Counted from the stretch's first letter, positions 27,980 to 37,221 are shown. The stretch: DNA of 64,000 nt from Nitrospira sp. KM1 (GCF_011405515.1 NZ_AP022671.1:3286001-3350000), one strand, 5' to 3'. A program made the numbers and translations. Notes: generated by a model from the sequence alone, not told the origin.

Positions 27980-28387
27980 ATGACCGGTTACATTCCAGCG
28001 GTATTGAACGGACAAATCGACCAGATTCTCGACGAAGCGCTCCGTGGTTTCACCCGCGAATCCACATGGTCCCCTGCCAGCAACGTCTGGGAGGACGACA
28101 AGGGATTCTACGTGCAGCTCGCGCTGCCGGGCTGGGAACCGAAGGATGTTTCATTGGAAGTCGAGAAGCAAGTATTGACCGTCAAAGGAGCTCACAAGAC
28201 GGAAGCTGATTCCACAAGAAAGGTTTACCAGTGGGAAACGGCTGCCGCACAGTTCTCCAAGCGGTATCGGCTCCCGGATTTTGCCAATCAGGAGCAGGCA
28301 TCGGCTGTCCATAAGAACGGTATGCTGACGGTCTCGTTCCCGAAACGCGAGGAAGCCAAGCCTCGCCGGATTGAGATCCAGGGCTAA
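27980..28387 (+). CDS. Hsp20 family small heat-shock protein
   Basis: 135 residues: an alpha-crystallin domain (FYVQLALPGWEPKDVSLEVE through GMLTVSFPKREEAKPRRIEI) with the AxxxNGMLTV-like motif and a short C-terminal tail. It is an ATP-independent chaperone that holds unfolded proteins in the cytoplasm. A strong AAGGAGG precedes the ATG. No heat-shock promoter or ROSE-type thermometer could be placed in the ~150 bases upstream. A GC-rich hairpin follows the stop. Confidence 0.93.
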   Translation: MTGYIPAVLNGQIDQILDEALRGFTRESTWSPASNVWEDDKGFYVQLALPGWEPKDVSLEVEKQVLTVKGAHKTEADSTRKVYQWETAAAQFSKRYRLPDFANQEQASAVHKNGMLTVSFPKREEAKPRRIEIQG

Positions 28388-28397
28388 CATGAGCCTA

Positions 28398-28426
28398 GCG
28401 GCCTCGTCCTCGCAGGATGGGGCCGC
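28398..28426 (+). terminator. Strong hairpin after hsp20
   Basis: Twelve paired bases (GCGGCCTCGTCC against GGATGGGGCCGC, two of them G-U) around a five-base loop TCGCA, eleven bases after the hsp20 stop. There is no T-run after it, so it could be a processing or stabilising hairpin rather than a classic intrinsic terminator. Confidence 0.5.
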
Positions 28427-28684
28427 CCGCCTTACGTGGAGGTTGTCTTTCCTGCCTCTATTTGCTTCAACGAGAGTTCCGGAATCTTCCCGTCGATGGA
28501 TATTCTGTCCGAATATCACCCCGATCTTTGAGTAACCGGGCTTCCTATGCATGGGATCTCTTCACAAAACTAGAGGAAGTGCATCATTGCGGAAAAGCTT
28601 CCGGCTGGGATGATAGCATTGGGCCCGAATATTGCTCCATTCGATTTGACGACAATGTAATCGTGATCAATAGAGGAGATGGAG

Positions 28685-29194
28685 ATGATGGCTATGACAG
28701 GTCTCGATATTGCCGCCCTGGTCGCTGCGGTCGCCTTCGCTGCATTGGTCGGATTTCTCATTCCCGTACTCATCCGGCTGAAAAATACGGTGGCCGAATC
28801 CGAGCGGGTCATCGTGAAACTGAATGCTGATTTACCATTCATCCTCGGGGATTTGCGGGAAGTGACCGCACATGTGAGCGATATGACTGGCCAAGCCCGT
28901 GATGGTGTCGAGCACATGTCGCAGTTACTGCATAAAGCCGGTAGGGTCGGGGAGATGATCCAACAGGCGAATCGGGCTGTTGAAAATACTTCCAACCGCT
29001 TATTAAGTAATGCTGCCGGCATTATGGCAGGAGTCAGAGCAGGATTGACTGTCGTACGGCGGAGGATGTTTCTGGAAAGACTTGCTCATCCGCCGCTTCC
29101 ATCGTTCGAGGTGCGCTCGACCCGCCCGCCAGCCGTTCCGACCGTTGTAGCGCCGACGCCCGTTGCTGATGTCCGTCCAGGAGCCCTTCAATAA
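28685..29194 (+). CDS. DUF948-type membrane-anchored protein
   Basis: About 169 residues: one N-terminal span (IAALVAAVAFAALVGFLIPV) followed by a long helical stretch (RLKNTVAESERVIVKLNADL, then GDLREVTAHVSDMTGQARDG) and a Pro-rich C-terminus. This matches the DUF948 family, whose role is unknown. The GAGGAG site is six bases before the ATG at 28685; the ATG at 28679 abuts it and is unlikely to be used. Confidence 0.78.
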   Translation: MMAMTGLDIAALVAAVAFAALVGFLIPVLIRLKNTVAESERVIVKLNADLPFILGDLREVTAHVSDMTGQARDGVEHMSQLLHKAGRVGEMIQQANRAVENTSNRLLSNAAGIMAGVRAGLTVVRRRMFLERLAHPPLPSFEVRSTRPPAVPTVVAPTPVADVRPGALQ

Positions 29195-29383
29195 TATTAA
29201 TAGGTTCGCAAAGCAGACTTCTGCAGACTCTTATCGGGAAGTGCTTCACCTCAAAGATTCTTTGCGGGACTCCCCGCTTATTCGGCAACGTGTCCGTTAG
29301 ACGACACATTGCCCTTTAGTCCAACGAGGAGGGTGCATCGCTCTCCGTAATTGAGTGAACACGTCCAGATTGTTATCACCGGC

Positions 29384-30550
29384 CTATGGCGTCATCACGA
29401 TCTTAATGCAGCCATCCTGTTTCTGAGCAAAGGTATCGAATCCTTTGGCGGCTTCATCGAGTTTCAATCGGTGGGTCACGACGAAACTGGGATCGATTTC
29501 GCCTTGAACGATTCGATCGAGCAGGGGACCAAAATACCGTTGCGTGTGTGTCTGCCCCGCCTTGATTGTCAAGGCCTTGTTCATCACTGCTCCCATGGGC
29601 ATTTTATCGATGAATCCGCCATATACACCCGGCACCGAGACTGTTCCTCCGCTGCGGCAGACCATGACGGCCTGTCGCAGCGCCATCGGGCGGTCTGACT
29701 CAGACATCAAGGCCTGCTTCATCCGATCGTAGTAATACTCAAGGCCGGGTACATGGGCTTCCGAGCCGACCGCATCTATGCATGAATCCGGCCCTCGTCC
29801 GCCGGTCATTTGCATCAGCATGTCGAAGACGTCCGTCTCTTCATAGTTGATTGTATGGGCACGGCCATCGCTCGCCATGCGCAAGCGTTCCGGGATACGG
29901 TCGATGGCAATGACACGTTCCGCTCCAAGCAAAAATGCGCTCCGGATGGCGAATTGGCCCACTGGTCCGCAGCCCCAGACGGCGACGGTATCGCCGGGTG
30001 TGATCTGACAGTTTTCCGCCGCCATGTAGCCCGTCGGAAAGATGTCCGAGAGAAAAAGGACTTGCTCGTCTGCAAGGCCGTCAGGGATCTTCACCGTTCC
30101 GACATCGGCAAACGGCACTCGTGCGTACTCGGCTTGTCCCCCGGCAAAGCCGCCGGTTAAGTGTGAGTATCCGAAAATGCCGGCGGGAGAATGGCCGAAC
30201 AATTTCTCGGCCATCCAGGCGTTCGGATTGGAATTCTCACAAAGCGAATACAGTTCCTTTTTGCAAAAGAAACACTTGCCGCATGAAATAGGAAACGCGA
30301 CGACGACACGGTCTCCGACCCGTCGTTGCCGAACTTCGCTTCCCACTTCTACGATTTCACCCATGAACTCGTGCCCCATGATGTCGCCCTTTTCCATGGT
30401 CGGAATAAATCCGTTATACAGATGCAGATCGGATCCACAAATCGCCGTGGAGGTAATTCTGACAATCGCGTCACGGTCATTGAGAATCTGGGGATCAGGC
30501 ACATCAACGACCTGGACGTTTCGTTTCCCATACCAGCAATTGGCTTTCAT
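29384..30550 (-). CDS. Zinc-dependent alcohol dehydrogenase (formaldehyde-dehydrogenase-like branch)
   Basis: 388 residues of the medium-chain dehydrogenase family: catalytic zinc ligands in CGSDLHLY and [12 protein letters not shown], structural zinc Cys in [15 protein letters not shown], and the NAD(P)-binding [13 protein letters not shown]. Length and the insert after the structural zinc fit the branch that contains glutathione-independent formaldehyde dehydrogenase and related enzymes. It would oxidise an alcohol or aldehyde in the cytoplasm; the substrate cannot be read. GGAGAGG precedes the ATG. It lies 74 bases downstream of the SRPBCC membrane gene on the same strand, so the two may be co-transcribed. 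Confidence 0.9.
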   Translation of the reverse strand: MKANCWYGKRNVQVVDVPDPQILNDRDAIVRITSTAICGSDLHLYNGFIPTMEKGDIMGHEFMGEIVEVGSEVRQRRVGDRVVVAFPISCGKCFFCKKELYSLCENSNPNAWMAEKLFGHSPAGIFGYSHLTGGFAGGQAEYARVPFADVGTVKIPDGLADEQVLFLSDIFPTGYMAAENCQITPGDTVAVWGCGPVGQFAIRSAFLLGAERVIAIDRIPERLRMASDGRAHTINYEETDVFDMLMQMTGGRGPDSCIDAVGSEAHVPGLEYYYDRMKQALMSESDRPMALRQAVMVCRSGGTVSVPGVYGGFIDKMPMGAVMNKALTIKAGQTHTQRYFGPLLDRIVQGEIDPSFVVTHRLKLDEAAKGFDTFAQKQDGCIKIVMTP

Positions 30551-30624
30551 GGGCCTCTCCGTTAATGACCGGGTTTACTGGGGTTATGTAAATCTGTGTC
30601 TGTCGAGCTATGTTGTCAGTCAGG

Positions 30625-31641
30625 CTAACGTCCATATGCCAGCAGTTGGCCATGACCCGACGGTTGGCCATCCGTGGTGATGATTTCTCCGGCTTCCATC
30701 ACCTGTTTGAATCGTCGCACATCGTCTTTCACGGTTTGAGCGGGTTCTTCCCCGAACAGGGCGGCGACACCCGCTCCCAGCGTTCCGGCAGGCGGACGGT
30801 ACTCCATTTCAACCGAAACAAACGTTCCGCGACCGGCCGGCGCTTCATCGAAGCGGACACATCCTGAATGATCGACGTCCGCATTCTTCAACGTGCGCCA
30901 GGTAATCTGCCGGTCGGGACTGTCCTCCACGATTTCGGCGTCCCATTCGACTGTCGTGCCGGCAGGCCCGGCGACGGTCCAATGCGAGCGGTTTTCTCCG
31001 ATCGACTTCACAGATTTGAGGTGCGACATGAAAAGGGGAAGATTTTCGAGATTGCGCCAGAAACGGTACAGATCTGCCGGCGACCGGTCGATAGCCGTGC
31101 TCACGCGAACTTGCACGACTCCGTCCTGCGTCGTGGATCCCCTCGACAGTTGCAGGGCGCACAGCACATCGAGAACCGTGGTCCCGACGACGGCCGTCGT
31201 CGCTGCCAGGACCTTGGCCCGGTCCGCACGGGGAGCAACGAGTGCCGCACTGAGACATGCCAGATCGACAGCGTCTCCGGTTACTCGAGACCACATGCCG
31301 ACCTTGGGATCACCCTGGGTCAGAATTCCTATTCCGCTGATAATTTCCCGGAGCCCAAACGATCGGATCAGCATGCGATGATCAGGCCGAATTCCGATCA
31401 GCTTTGCAATGCCCCGCGGCCAAAGGAGTTCGGCCGTTCCGAGAGCAATGCCAAAGTATCCAAGTCCGTAGGCCAGTTGCTGTTCCTGACTCGCGCCTCG
31501 GCGGCTACCACGCTGTCGAGCCGAGATACACCTCTTATGAGCCGCGCGTGCGCTTTTATTTCCCGAGGCTCTCCCCTCCCTTTGACGAGGGTGTTCACTG
31601 TTTCCCTGGCCCGGGCCCTGTTGGACGTCTTCCATTGGCAT
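30625..31641 (-). CDS. Membrane protein with C-terminal SRPBCC (cyclase/dehydrase) domain
   Basis: 338 residues. The first ~50 are basic and probably disordered, residues ~55-165 contain about four hydrophobic stretches (LAYGLGYFGIALGTAELLW; IISGIGILTQG; VDLACLSAALVAP; VLAATTAVVGTTVLDVLCAL), and ~175-320 form an SRPBCC helix-grip domain (VRVSTAIDRSPADLYRFWRN, WRTLKNADVDHSGCVRF). SRPBCC domains bind hydrophobic ligands. The start ATG has AGGAG six bases upstream and follows the shared 17-base leader. Probably heads a two-gene unit with the alcohol dehydrogenase. Function unknown. Confidence 0.82.
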   Translation of the reverse strand: MPMEDVQQGPGQGNSEHPRQREGRASGNKSARAAHKRCISARQRGSRRGASQEQQLAYGLGYFGIALGTAELLWPRGIAKLIGIRPDHRMLIRSFGLREIISGIGILTQGDPKVGMWSRVTGDAVDLACLSAALVAPRADRAKVLAATTAVVGTTVLDVLCALQLSRGSTTQDGVVQVRVSTAIDRSPADLYRFWRNLENLPLFMSHLKSVKSIGENRSHWTVAGPAGTTVEWDAEIVEDSPDRQITWRTLKNADVDHSGCVRFDEAPAGRGTFVSVEMEYRPPAGTLGAGVAALFGEEPAQTVKDDVRRFKQVMEAGEIITTDGQPSGHGQLLAYGR

Positions 31642-31648
31642 TGTCTTC

Positions 31649-31665
31649 TCCTCTCAAGGTGTTGA
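31649..31665 (-). promoter_or_regulatory. 17-base leader motif, second copy
   Basis: On the minus strand the sequence is TCAACACCTTGAGAGGA, identical to 27479-27495 and at the same seven-base distance from the start codon. A diverged form (AACACCTT, five extra bases, GAGAGGAG) precedes the FAD-Rieske gene at 56843. Confidence 0.5.
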
Positions 31666-32115
31666 ACGTGTGTCTGCGATGTGCGGTACTTTGTGTGCGT
31701 TGGATCCGCACAACGGAACACTTGCATAACCGACGAAACGTATTATGGAGCAATAAACAGACCGAGAGGCCATTCAAGGGATGGAAGGTGCGAGGTTGTA
31801 GCGGCGAGCCTGTAAAGCGCCGTTTTACATGTCTTGATTAACAAGAAACGTTGCAACAAATGTCGACGACGTTTTGTCAGGCAGCGCAGGTTGTCTCTGG
31901 ATAGCAGACAGAGGACAGATTGTCGTTGAGTGAAATCCTCCCACTGCAAAGTAAACAAGCGTCTCTCAGCTTATTGCCTGGGTAATTACGGTAGGTATGC
32001 GACGAGTCGACCGGAGCCGACGCTCTGTGCCAGGGCCTTTGATTTGCACGAGGACAATTAGCACGCAATGGTGAAGCGGACGACAAACCGGCTGCCGCCT
32101 CACTATCTCGGCGGA

Positions 32116-32155
32116 GTTCACAGGCGTGCCGTGCCTTATTCGGCACGGCGTGAAC
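32116..32155. other. Two-part hairpin in the noncoding region
   Basis: An inner perfect 8-bp stem GCCGTGCC-TTATTC-GGCACGGC (32128-32149) is flanked by an outer 6-bp stem GTTCAC (32116-32121) with GTGAAC (32150-32155), leaving a six-base bulge on one side. No T-run on either side, so it is not an ordinary intrinsic terminator. Confidence 0.45.
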
Positions 32156-32420
32156 CTCAGAGGCTCAGCGTACGGCCCGGGCAAACGCCTGTTCTGACAG
32201 GCAGTGGGGTAGGTGGGTGGAAACAGAGAGTACGATTTGCCTCTTCGTTCGCTGCGGCCACGCCCGTGGAAGGGCGCGTCTTGGCGCGTAGGTTGGGGGG
32301 TGAGAACAGCAGCCTTTTTGAACATCCTGTGAGTTCTTGCGATCCGATCAGCGATCATTTCCGGCTCTGTGTTTCCCGGGGTCCAAAACAGTTTTTCAAC
32401 GGCCTGCTAAGCGTGATCGG

Positions 32421-32828
32421 ATGAATGTCTTATTGATCGATGGCAATGACTATGATCGCGAATATTTCAGGCATCGCCTGCTGCAATCGTCGTCTGAGTA
32501 TGTGGTCACCGAAGCCAAAAGCGGTCATTACGGCCTGAAAGCCTTTGAAGAGGGACGGTTCGACTGCGTGGTCTTGGAATTGGAACTCCCGGATCGTTCA
32601 GGTTTTGAGGTGCTCGTCAAGCTGATTCCTGTCGCGAGACAACCTGCCGTCGCCGTCGTCGTTCTCACTCACATGGCATTTCATGCATTGAATGAGCTTG
32701 CCATGAACAATGGGGCGCAGTATTGCCTCGTCAAGGCGAGAACATCCGGAGATGAGTTGGATCGTGCGATCCGAAAGGCGGTGGCGGCGGTTGGTCCTCG
32801 AAACAAGCGGAAAGTGAGACGCGAATAA
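32421..32828 (+). CDS. Atypical single-domain receiver with Glu at the phosphorylation site
   Basis: 135 residues from the ATG at 32421 (MNVLLIDGNDYDREYF). Pocket: D7-G8, E53 at the phospho-acceptor position (VVLELELPDRSG), T83, K105 (CLVKARTS), with spacings 30 and 22. The short basic tail (PRNKRKVRRE) is its only extension. It ends 4 bases from the convergent DUF6328 gene. Close to the 33841 paralogue in having ELELPDRSGFEVL. Ribosome site weak. Confidence 0.82.
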   Translation: MNVLLIDGNDYDREYFRHRLLQSSSEYVVTEAKSGHYGLKAFEEGRFDCVVLELELPDRSGFEVLVKLIPVARQPAVAVVVLTHMAFHALNELAMNNGAQYCLVKARTSGDELDRAIRKAVAAVGPRNKRKVRRE

Positions 32829-32832
32829 TCCA

Positions 32833-33336
32833 TCAGTTGGAGCGGCCCGACCAGGCCATCCAGCGCTGAAAGACAGAACTCCTCGGCAACACGATCCAGA
32901 ATAATGTGAATACCGCGAACAGCATGGCGGTAAGCATGAAGCTGATCGATGCGCTCTGCACCAACAACTTTCCGACGAGATAGAAATCCAGCAAGATTCC
33001 TCCCATCAACGGAAACATGGACCACGTCAACAACCGGGTGGAAATGAGCAAGAAGTCCTTTGATACAGCAGACGGAGTGGCTTGGCGGTGATAGGCGGCC
33101 GGAGCCATGACAAAGACGACCGAGAGGGTCACAAGGGAAATAGCAATGTAATGGACCAGTTGCTCATCCGAATTGAGCGCAGTCCAGAACGTCGCATTAA
33201 AGACGGCCACGAGTTGGAATCCGAAGAGCGCTTGAATGCCGGGCAACACCATTCGGCACTCTTCGAGCATATGACTGATGCTGCGGGAAAGACTCTCGGG
33301 GGTCTCGGTACGGTGCGTTGGATGGCGGGCTTGCAT
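32833..33336 (-). CDS. DUF6328-family membrane protein
   Basis: 167 residues with four hydrophobic spans. The ECRMVLPGIQALFGFQLVAV segment and APAAYHRQ are characteristic of DUF6328 proteins, whose role is unknown. It starts 18 bases after the end of the iron-permease-like gene and is probably last in a three-gene unit with it and the receiver at 33841. ATG at 33336 has no good ribosome site; an internal ATG before LEECRMV is possible. Confidence 0.78.
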   Translation of the reverse strand: MQARHPTHRTETPESLSRSISHMLEECRMVLPGIQALFGFQLVAVFNATFWTALNSDEQLVHYIAISLVTLSVVFVMAPAAYHRQATPSAVSKDFLLISTRLLTWSMFPLMGGILLDFYLVGKLLVQSASISFMLTAMLFAVFTLFWIVLPRSSVFQRWMAWSGRSN

Positions 33337-33354
33337 CGGTGCACAGTGGCCGGC

Positions 33355-33828
33355 CTATGAACGGGGGACGTCCGGGGTCCCGGTATCTTCAGATCCGGTC
33401 GGCATGGTCGTATCGGCTCTCTTCGAGATGGTTTTGTAGAGTCTCGTAAATGTGTCCAGATCCTTCTGCGTCAATTCTTCGACTCCGATCAGCGCATTGT
33501 GGGCTCCTTGCTTCGAGCGAATCAATTCGTCGAGTTTCAACTGGATGGCGCAACTGTCACGATTCTGGGAATTCTGAATAATGAATACCATCAAGAACGT
33601 CACGATGGTCGTGCCGGTATTGATGACCAGCTGCCACGTGTCGCTGAACCCGAACAGCGGACCGCTCAGCGCCCATACGGCGATCGTGACGCAGGCAAGA
33701 GCGAAGGCGGCCGGATGGCCGACGGCTGATGCCGTTCGCTTTGCGATGGTTGAAAAGGACAAGGCGTGGTCAGAATCCGACGGCTGTGCCGGGCGTTCGA
33801 AGTCGGTATGGTTCGCCCCGCCGTCCAT
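33355..33828 (-). CDS. Low-affinity iron permease family protein
   Basis: 157 residues: two or three spans (GHPAAFALACVTIAVWALSG; LVINTGTTIVTFLMVFIIQN) and the motif NSQNRDSCAIQLKLDELI that defines the low-affinity Fe/Cu permease family (PF04120). Bacterial members are poorly characterised and transport is not proven. It sits between an atypical receiver (12 bases upstream) and DUF6328 (18 bases downstream), all on one strand, which argues for an operon. Confidence 0.82.
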   Translation of the reverse strand: MDGGANHTDFERPAQPSDSDHALSFSTIAKRTASAVGHPAAFALACVTIAVWALSGPLFGFSDTWQLVINTGTTIVTFLMVFIIQNSQNRDSCAIQLKLDELIRSKQGAHNALIGVEELTQKDLDTFTRLYKTISKRADTTMPTGSEDTGTPDVPRS

Positions 33829-33840
33829 CTTGGGCCCTGC

Positions 33841-34287
33841 TCAGCTTGCAATGTGCAGCGAGGACCGCGAAACGGGCGGGATCTTATGAGAGTGGACAGG
33901 GGCGAGAGCCTGACGGATGGCCCGATGGAGATCTTCCGGCCGGGTATCGGATTTCACCAGACAAGCCCGGGCGCCATTTTTAAGGGCAAGATCCCGCAAA
34001 GCTTTGCCGGTGAGTTGAGTCAGCACGATCACGGGTATCGCCGGCTGCTGGGGAGATGGGATGAGATGCATCAACACTTCGAATCCCGACCGGTCCGGGA
34101 GCTCGAGTTCTTGGACGACGCAATCGAACGTTTCATTCTTGTACCGTCGCAATCCCGTGTAGCCGCCGGTGGCCTGATGGAGCGCGTAATCCGATGCGCA
34201 GGCTTGCAGACCGGAAATGTAACGCTGCCGATCTGATTCTTCGCCGTCGATAAAGAGCACTTTGATGGCCCGATTTTTGTGTTGCAT
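33841..34287 (-). CDS. Atypical single-domain receiver with Glu at the phosphorylation site
   Basis: 148 residues from the ATG at 34287, which has GGGAG about nine bases upstream. Pocket: D14-G15, E60 (VVQELELPDRSG), T90, K112 (LVKSDT), canonical 30 and 22 spacings. First gene of a tight unit with the iron-permease-like and DUF6328 genes, giving the only operon context among the six paralogues and suggesting a link to membrane transport (inference). No output domain. Confidence 0.82.
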   Translation of the reverse strand: MQHKNRAIKVLFIDGEESDRQRYISGLQACASDYALHQATGGYTGLRRYKNETFDCVVQELELPDRSGFEVLMHLIPSPQQPAIPVIVLTQLTGKALRDLALKNGARACLVKSDTRPEDLHRAIRQALAPVHSHKIPPVSRSSLHIAS

Positions 34288-34378
34288 ACAAGAAGTCTCC
34301 CACGCGGGCCACCGTTGTTCAATGACTAAATCGGTCAACGCGATTTGGCGCTCGACTGTCCCAAGGTCTCCGAGTTAC

Positions 34379-35338
34379 CTACGAAGACTTCGCTCGCGAA
34401 GATGATAATGAAGAGCGGCGTGGAAAATATCGCGTCGCATACCCGCGCCCACTCCCGGGCTTGGCGATCTGATAGCGTCCGCTTTTGCATGCGTATACTT
34501 TAGTCAATTCGACTCCGTACAAAAGAATCTGCGCGGAGTAATACACCCAGACGAGTACGATCACCAGTGAGCCGGCAGCGCCGTATGCCGAGCCGACCTC
34601 GGTCTTCCCAATGTACATTCCAATGGCGAATTTGCCGATGCTGAATAAACCTGCGCTGATCATGGCGCCGAGCCACACGTCGCGCCAGGCCAATGTGGTA
34701 TCGGGCAAAATTTTGAAGATCAAGGCGAAGAGGAACGTAATAACGGAAAATGACAGGAGGAGATTGAACGTCTCAAGGAGAAATTCTGGAAATGGCAGGA
34801 GGTGACCGAACCATTTTCCCAGTGCCGCCACTGCCACGCTGAGTATGAGCGACACGAGGAGGAGAAAACCGCTGCCGATCACGGTGAGAAACGAAAAGAA
34901 GCGGTCACGGATCAGCCCCCATAGCCCTCCTCCCTCTTTGGGAGGAATCCGCCAGATCGTATTCAACGAGTCCTGCAGCTCGCCGAATAATCCCGAGGCC
35001 CCAACGAGCAGCGCGCCTACCGAAAGGATCGTGGACAGAATTCCCGACGAGGGCTGATCAGCCCGGCGCAACATGTCTTTGATCGCCGCCGTACTTTGAG
35101 CTCCGATAAGCTGGCTCACGTGATCAAGGATCATTCCCTCCGATGCCTCGCGGCCGAACACCATGCCGGTGATGGCGATGGCAATCAGCAAGAGCGGCAC
35201 CATGGCAAAGGTCGTGTAGTAGGCGAGCGCGGCTCCCATACGTGGAGCCCGGTCCAGACTCCATTCTCCTGCCGCGTCGATCATCAATTCTCGTAGGTGC
35301 CTATAATTGAGCGGTATGCCGTACCAGTTGTCGGACAT
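34379..35338 (-). CDS. YihY/BrkB-family inner-membrane protein
   Basis: 319 residues with about six spans. Family landmarks: AALAYYTTFAMVPLLLIAIA, LNTIWRIPPKEGG and AAGSLVIVLVWVYYSAQILL then GVELTKVYA. The start ATG at 35338 (MSDNWYGIPLN) follows GGGG; the longer frame to 35515 would overlap the next gene by about 80 bases. The family was once called ribonuclease BN, a misassignment; its role is unknown. A ~95-base gap separates it from the oxidoreductase upstream. Confidence 0.88.
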   Translation of the reverse strand: MSDNWYGIPLNYRHLRELMIDAAGEWSLDRAPRMGAALAYYTTFAMVPLLLIAIAITGMVFGREASEGMILDHVSQLIGAQSTAAIKDMLRRADQPSSGILSTILSVGALLVGASGLFGELQDSLNTIWRIPPKEGGGLWGLIRDRFFSFLTVIGSGFLLLVSLILSVAVAALGKWFGHLLPFPEFLLETFNLLLSFSVITFLFALIFKILPDTTLAWRDVWLGAMISAGLFSIGKFAIGMYIGKTEVGSAYGAAGSLVIVLVWVYYSAQILLYGVELTKVYACKSGRYQIAKPGSGRGYATRYFPRRSSLSSSRAKSS

Positions 35339-35433
35339 ATGCGTTGCCCCATTTTGGAAACACTGAATCAGTAAGGAGCAAGTACGCTGCCAGAGGTGCC
35401 GGCAAGGCATGTGTTGCGGATCGGCTCCTGCGG

Positions 35434-36564
35434 CTACAATGACGGTGATTGCGTTTTGACCAGCTTCGGCTTCGGCACCGGGGGGCGGTGAATGATCTGA
35501 CGTGAGGTGGGCCACTGACGTTTGGAGGGCAGCTTCAGGGTGACAGGCCGTTTCGTGGCTGCGGAGCGGTAGAGGGCCTCGATGATCTGCACGTCGATCA
35601 AACCCTCCAGTCCGGAGGGTTCGGGTTCCGCATTCCGGTGGATGCAGTCCGAGAAGTACAGGAGTTCGGATGCGAATTGATCGCCGGCCGGGAATCGTTT
35701 CGTCTGCGGCTCTTCTCCGAGTGTGAGGCGATGTGTGAGACGGCCGACGTATTCGTACGCAGGGTCGAGCTGCAGGCGACCTTTCGTCCCGACGATTTCA
35801 TACGAGGAAACGTCCGCTGCGCCAAAGCTGCACATAAAGCTTGCAAGCTTGCCGTCCGGAAACCGCAGAACGGCCCCAGACATTTCATCGACTTCCCGAA
35901 AGCGCCGGTCGGTTCCTTTTACCGAGAAGGCCGACACTTCAACCGGATTTTCCTGGAAGACGTTGCGGGCCGCATTGATGCAGTAGATACCGATGTCATA
36001 CAGAGAGCCGCCTCCCATTTTTCGTCGGACACGGATATCGCCTGGCCGCACCTGCAATGAGAAGACCGAATTGAACATGCGGATCTTTCCCAGCCTGCCG
36101 GACTGAGCCATCTCGATGGCCCGCACAGTCGCTTCTTCGAAGTGGAGCCGATATGCGATCATGAGTTTCGTCCGACTCTTCCTGGCGGCCGTCATCATGC
36201 TGTGGCATTCCCGCTCGGTCACAGCCATCGGTTTTTCGCAGAGGACGTGGATGCCGGCTTCGGCCGCCCGCACGGCAAAGTTACAATGCATATTATTCGG
36301 CAGCGCGATATACACCGCGTCGATATGTTCGTCGTGTAGACAGCGATCGTATTCCCGATAGGAATAGGTATAGGGGACCTTGTAGCGCGCGCCGAGCGTG
36401 GAAAGCTTTTTGGGATCGTTCGATATGAGCGCCGTGAGTTGCGAATTTGCCGAGGCATGGGCGAAAGCCGGGAGAACGGCCGCCTGAGAAATATGGCCTA
36501 AGCCGACCACTGCATAGCGGATCTTCCGATCGCTTCGCTCGCGGGACACCCGATTGACTGACAT
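35434..36564 (-). CDS. Gfo/Idh/MocA-family oxidoreductase
   Basis: 376 residues: N-terminal Rossmann domain (YAVVGLGHISQAAVLPAF), the EKPMAVTERE motif of the active-site loop, GGSLYDIGIYCINAAR, and a C-terminal beta-sheet domain. Closest in plan to glucose-fructose oxidoreductase-type enzymes. It uses NAD(P) to oxidise or reduce a sugar or related alcohol; the substrate is not evident. ATG at 36564 has AAGGAG seven bases upstream. No signal peptide, unlike periplasmic glucose-fructose oxidoreductase. Confidence 0.9.
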   Translation of the reverse strand: MSVNRVSRERSDRKIRYAVVGLGHISQAAVLPAFAHASANSQLTALISNDPKKLSTLGARYKVPYTYSYREYDRCLHDEHIDAVYIALPNNMHCNFAVRAAEAGIHVLCEKPMAVTERECHSMMTAARKSRTKLMIAYRLHFEEATVRAIEMAQSGRLGKIRMFNSVFSLQVRPGDIRVRRKMGGGSLYDIGIYCINAARNVFQENPVEVSAFSVKGTDRRFREVDEMSGAVLRFPDGKLASFMCSFGAADVSSYEIVGTKGRLQLDPAYEYVGRLTHRLTLGEEPQTKRFPAGDQFASELLYFSDCIHRNAEPEPSGLEGLIDVQIIEALYRSAATKRPVTLKLPSKRQWPTSRQIIHRPPVPKPKLVKTQSPSL

Positions 36565-36894
36565 CACGCCGCTCCTTGACCTTTTATAGCCCAAGCCTGT
36601 CGCAGGCCTGCTGTGACTTTTTTACGTTAGCCTGCAGGTGTCCCGTGCACAATATGTTTTTTGGATAAACGGTGCCGGTTCGCGGGTGAGGCGTCAACGA
36701 GAAGCGACAGAATGTCCGGGCTAGACAGTCTGTCCGGTTGAATGAACGAGGAAAAGTCTTCCATCCAGGTCTAGGATTTTGAACAACCCTGATCATTCCT
36801 CGTTTATTGTGGTTGAACGGTCTCTGGCCTTGCGATTGCAGAAGTCCCGCTTTGCACAATCGCATTTCACCGCCATTATCCTTTGGAGGTCATC
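36565..36894. other. Gap between divergent genes
   Basis: About 330 bases holding the upstream regions of the oxidoreductase (leftward) and the secreted protein (rightward). I see the ribosome sites of both and nothing else of note. Confidence 0.4.
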
Positions 36895-37221
36895 ATGAAG
36901 AGCTGGCGTCGGATATTTTTGGGAGCTGTGTCGGGGGCCATTGTGGTTGCATTGCCGGCCGGTCCACTGTTCATCGGTATGGATCAGGCCTTTGCCGAAC
37001 AACAGAAACAGTCGCAAGGTCAGTCCAGCAAGGGTAGCGGTTCGGCGACTGGTGGACAGGGGCAATCACAAGGGCAAGATAAGGGGAAAAGCGCCACAGG
37101 CGAGCCTTCTGCAGGCGGGCCGCAGGGAGAAGAAAAGGCCGGCGGCAGCGGGCCGAGCGGACCCCAGTCGTTGTCTCCAGGGGGCGCTCCTCAATTTGAA
37201 GGCGCAAAAAAGAATAAATAG
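36895..37221 (+). CDS. Secreted low-complexity protein
   Basis: 108 residues: a signal peptide (MKSWRRIFLGAVSGAIVVAL, likely cut after QAFA) followed by ~70 residues almost wholly of Gly, Gln, Ser, Lys, Pro and Ala (QSQGQSSKGSGSATGGQGQS). No Cys, no aromatic residues after the signal. Disordered in appearance. GGAGG precedes the ATG. Function unknown; such proteins are sometimes desiccation or surface-matrix components. Confidence 0.72.
   Translation: MKSWRRIFLGAVSGAIVVALPAGPLFIGMDQAFAEQQKQSQGQSSKGSGSATGGQGQSQGQDKGKSATGEPSAGGPQGEEKAGGSGPSGPQSLSPGGAPQFEGAKKNK

Larger units (their letters stand above)
31642..32420. other. Long gene-free region with several hairpins
   Basis: About 780 bases between a leftward gene and a rightward one. 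Short frames here lack ribosome sites. The plus strand around 32116-32201 folds into at least two stems (see next entry, and GCCTGT-TCTG-ACAGGC at 32186-32201). Promoters for both flanking genes should lie here. A structured RNA is possible but I recognise none of the common ones (no tmRNA, RNase P or SRP signature seen). Confidence 0.4.
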
